A DNA stretch of 5,294 nucleotides. Origin: Betaproteobacteria bacterium (lineage in GTDB: Bacteria > Pseudomonadota > Gammaproteobacteria > Burkholderiales > Rhodocyclaceae). The notes under the pieces were generated by a model. It saw nothing but the letters and a program-made list of their open reading frames with translations. It did not search any database and was not told the origin of the DNA. This document shows, one piece after another, positions 4,898 through 5,294 of the stretch (the first letter of the stretch is position 1; each line of letters starts with the position of its first letter). The DNA is taken from positions 1 through 5,294 of the forward strand of contig JAPTVL010000036.1 in the NCBI GenBank assembly GCA_028065725.1, in the 5' to 3' direction. The translations under genes were made by a program, and so were the position numbers.

Positions 4898-5294
4898 ATG
4901 GAAGGACAAGACAAGCCCGACAAGGCGCAAGAATTTGACCGGGACGCCGCTCTCGAAGGGATGGCGCGCTTCGACGAGCTTCTGCACCGCGCCACGCGCA
5001 ACGCCCGGGCTGCACAGGAGGCGGAGTCCTCACGGTCATTCGCAACGCGCGCCGTTGCCGCGCGTGAAGCCGGCATCCGCAATGCCATCGCGTCAGGCAT
5101 TTCGGCCCGCAGCCTGGAGAACGCACTGGCCGAGGCTCTGCCCAACATCCCACGCGCCGACTTGCACCTCGCCATGCAGAAGCTGCTCGAGAAACTGCAG
5201 GGCCGGGCGACCGAGCGACCCAAGCCTCTCCCGAACAAGAACAAGGGCACGCCCCCGGCGAAGGAACCCGCAAAGGCGCGCCAAGCGACATCCC
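4898..5294 (+). CDS. Divergent gene in the traK position, 3'-truncated; possible oriT-binding protein
   Basis: The frame is open from ATG 4898 to the window edge (132 codons, no stop). The start MEGQDKPDKAQEFDRD is supported by GGAGGT just upstream. The N-terminal half is helical and charged (about residues 16-60). EAGIRNAIASGISARSLENA and the following LAEALPNIPRADLHLAMQKL (about 56-95) look like a helix-turn-helix-type segment. After about residue 100 it becomes a Pro/Lys/Ala-rich tail. RP4 TraK has a comparable plan: a compact helical DNA-binding part, then an Ala/Pro-rich tail, encoded divergently from traJ-traI across oriT. I infer a TraK-like role in wrapping oriT from this position and layout, not from clear sequence identity. 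It could instead be an unrelated small transfer or accessory protein. The opposite-strand frames over this stretch are very Arg/Ser/Cys-rich and lack supported starts. Confidence 0.75.
   Translation, partial: MEGQDKPDKAQEFDRDAALEGMARFDELLHRATRNARAAQEAESSRSFATRAVAAREAGIRNAIASGISARSLENALAEALPNIPRADLHLAMQKLLEKLQGRATERPKPLPNKNKGTPPAKEPAKARQATS

Noticed and set aside
4213..5250. Minus-strand open frame of 345 codons running across the divergent gene, oriT and the RHH gene
   Set aside because: Most of it is Arg/Ser/Cys-rich antisense sequence and it crosses the oriT palindrome. The stretch around 4500-4650 (VGERVVVNRGQPPIKARQ) looks more protein-like than the rest, but no start with a ribosome site introduces it and it then overlaps the RHH gene out of frame. 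I treat it as chance or at most a remnant.

Overview
This GC-rich window looks like the mobilisation core of a proteobacterial plasmid or integrated mobile element. The protein families (IncP/RP4-type relaxase, HigBA toxin-antitoxin, EAL phosphodiesterase) and the base composition fit a beta- or gammaproteobacterium, but nothing here fixes the genus.

Layout, left to right. (a) Positions 3-785 (+) hold the C-terminal part of a c-di-GMP phosphodiesterase (EAL domain) whose N-terminus lies outside the window. (b) Positions 786-1063 are non-coding, with several inverted repeats and no convincing terminator. (c) Positions 1064-1792 (+) hold a compact HigB-HigA toxin-antitoxin operon. Its near-consensus promoter is overlaid by a perfect 9-bp inverted repeat, the expected autoregulatory operator, and the predicted transcript is nearly leaderless. 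(d) Positions 1816-4137 (-) encode a large MOBP (RP4 TraI-like) relaxase of 773 codons with an N-terminal catalytic domain, a charged coiled-coil region and an LPD7-like domain. It converges on higA with only 23 bp between the stop codons. (e) Positions 4134-4496 (-) encode a ribbon-helix-helix relaxosome accessory protein (NikA/TraJ/MobC-like), joined to the relaxase by a 4-bp stop/start overlap. (f) Positions 4497-4897 are non-coding and contain a strong oriT candidate: an imperfect inverted repeat flanked on both sides by outward-facing ATCCTG hexamers, the core of the MOBP nic site. (g) From 4898 (+) to the window end runs an incomplete gene with a good ribosome binding site. It diverges from the relaxase operon across oriT, in the position of traK in RP4.

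How the parts fit: the RHH protein and possibly the TraK-position protein would bind the oriT repeats, and the relaxase would nick at ATCCTG and lead the single strand into the recipient. The toxin-antitoxin pair next to the relaxase would stabilise the element. The EAL gene may be element cargo or the flanking replicon; the window cannot tell which.

The least ordinary features are the two-sided nic arrangement at oriT, and a cluster of palindromes and direct repeats inside the relaxase gene (2145-2252) that includes DnaA-box-like 9-mers and falls in an interdomain linker.
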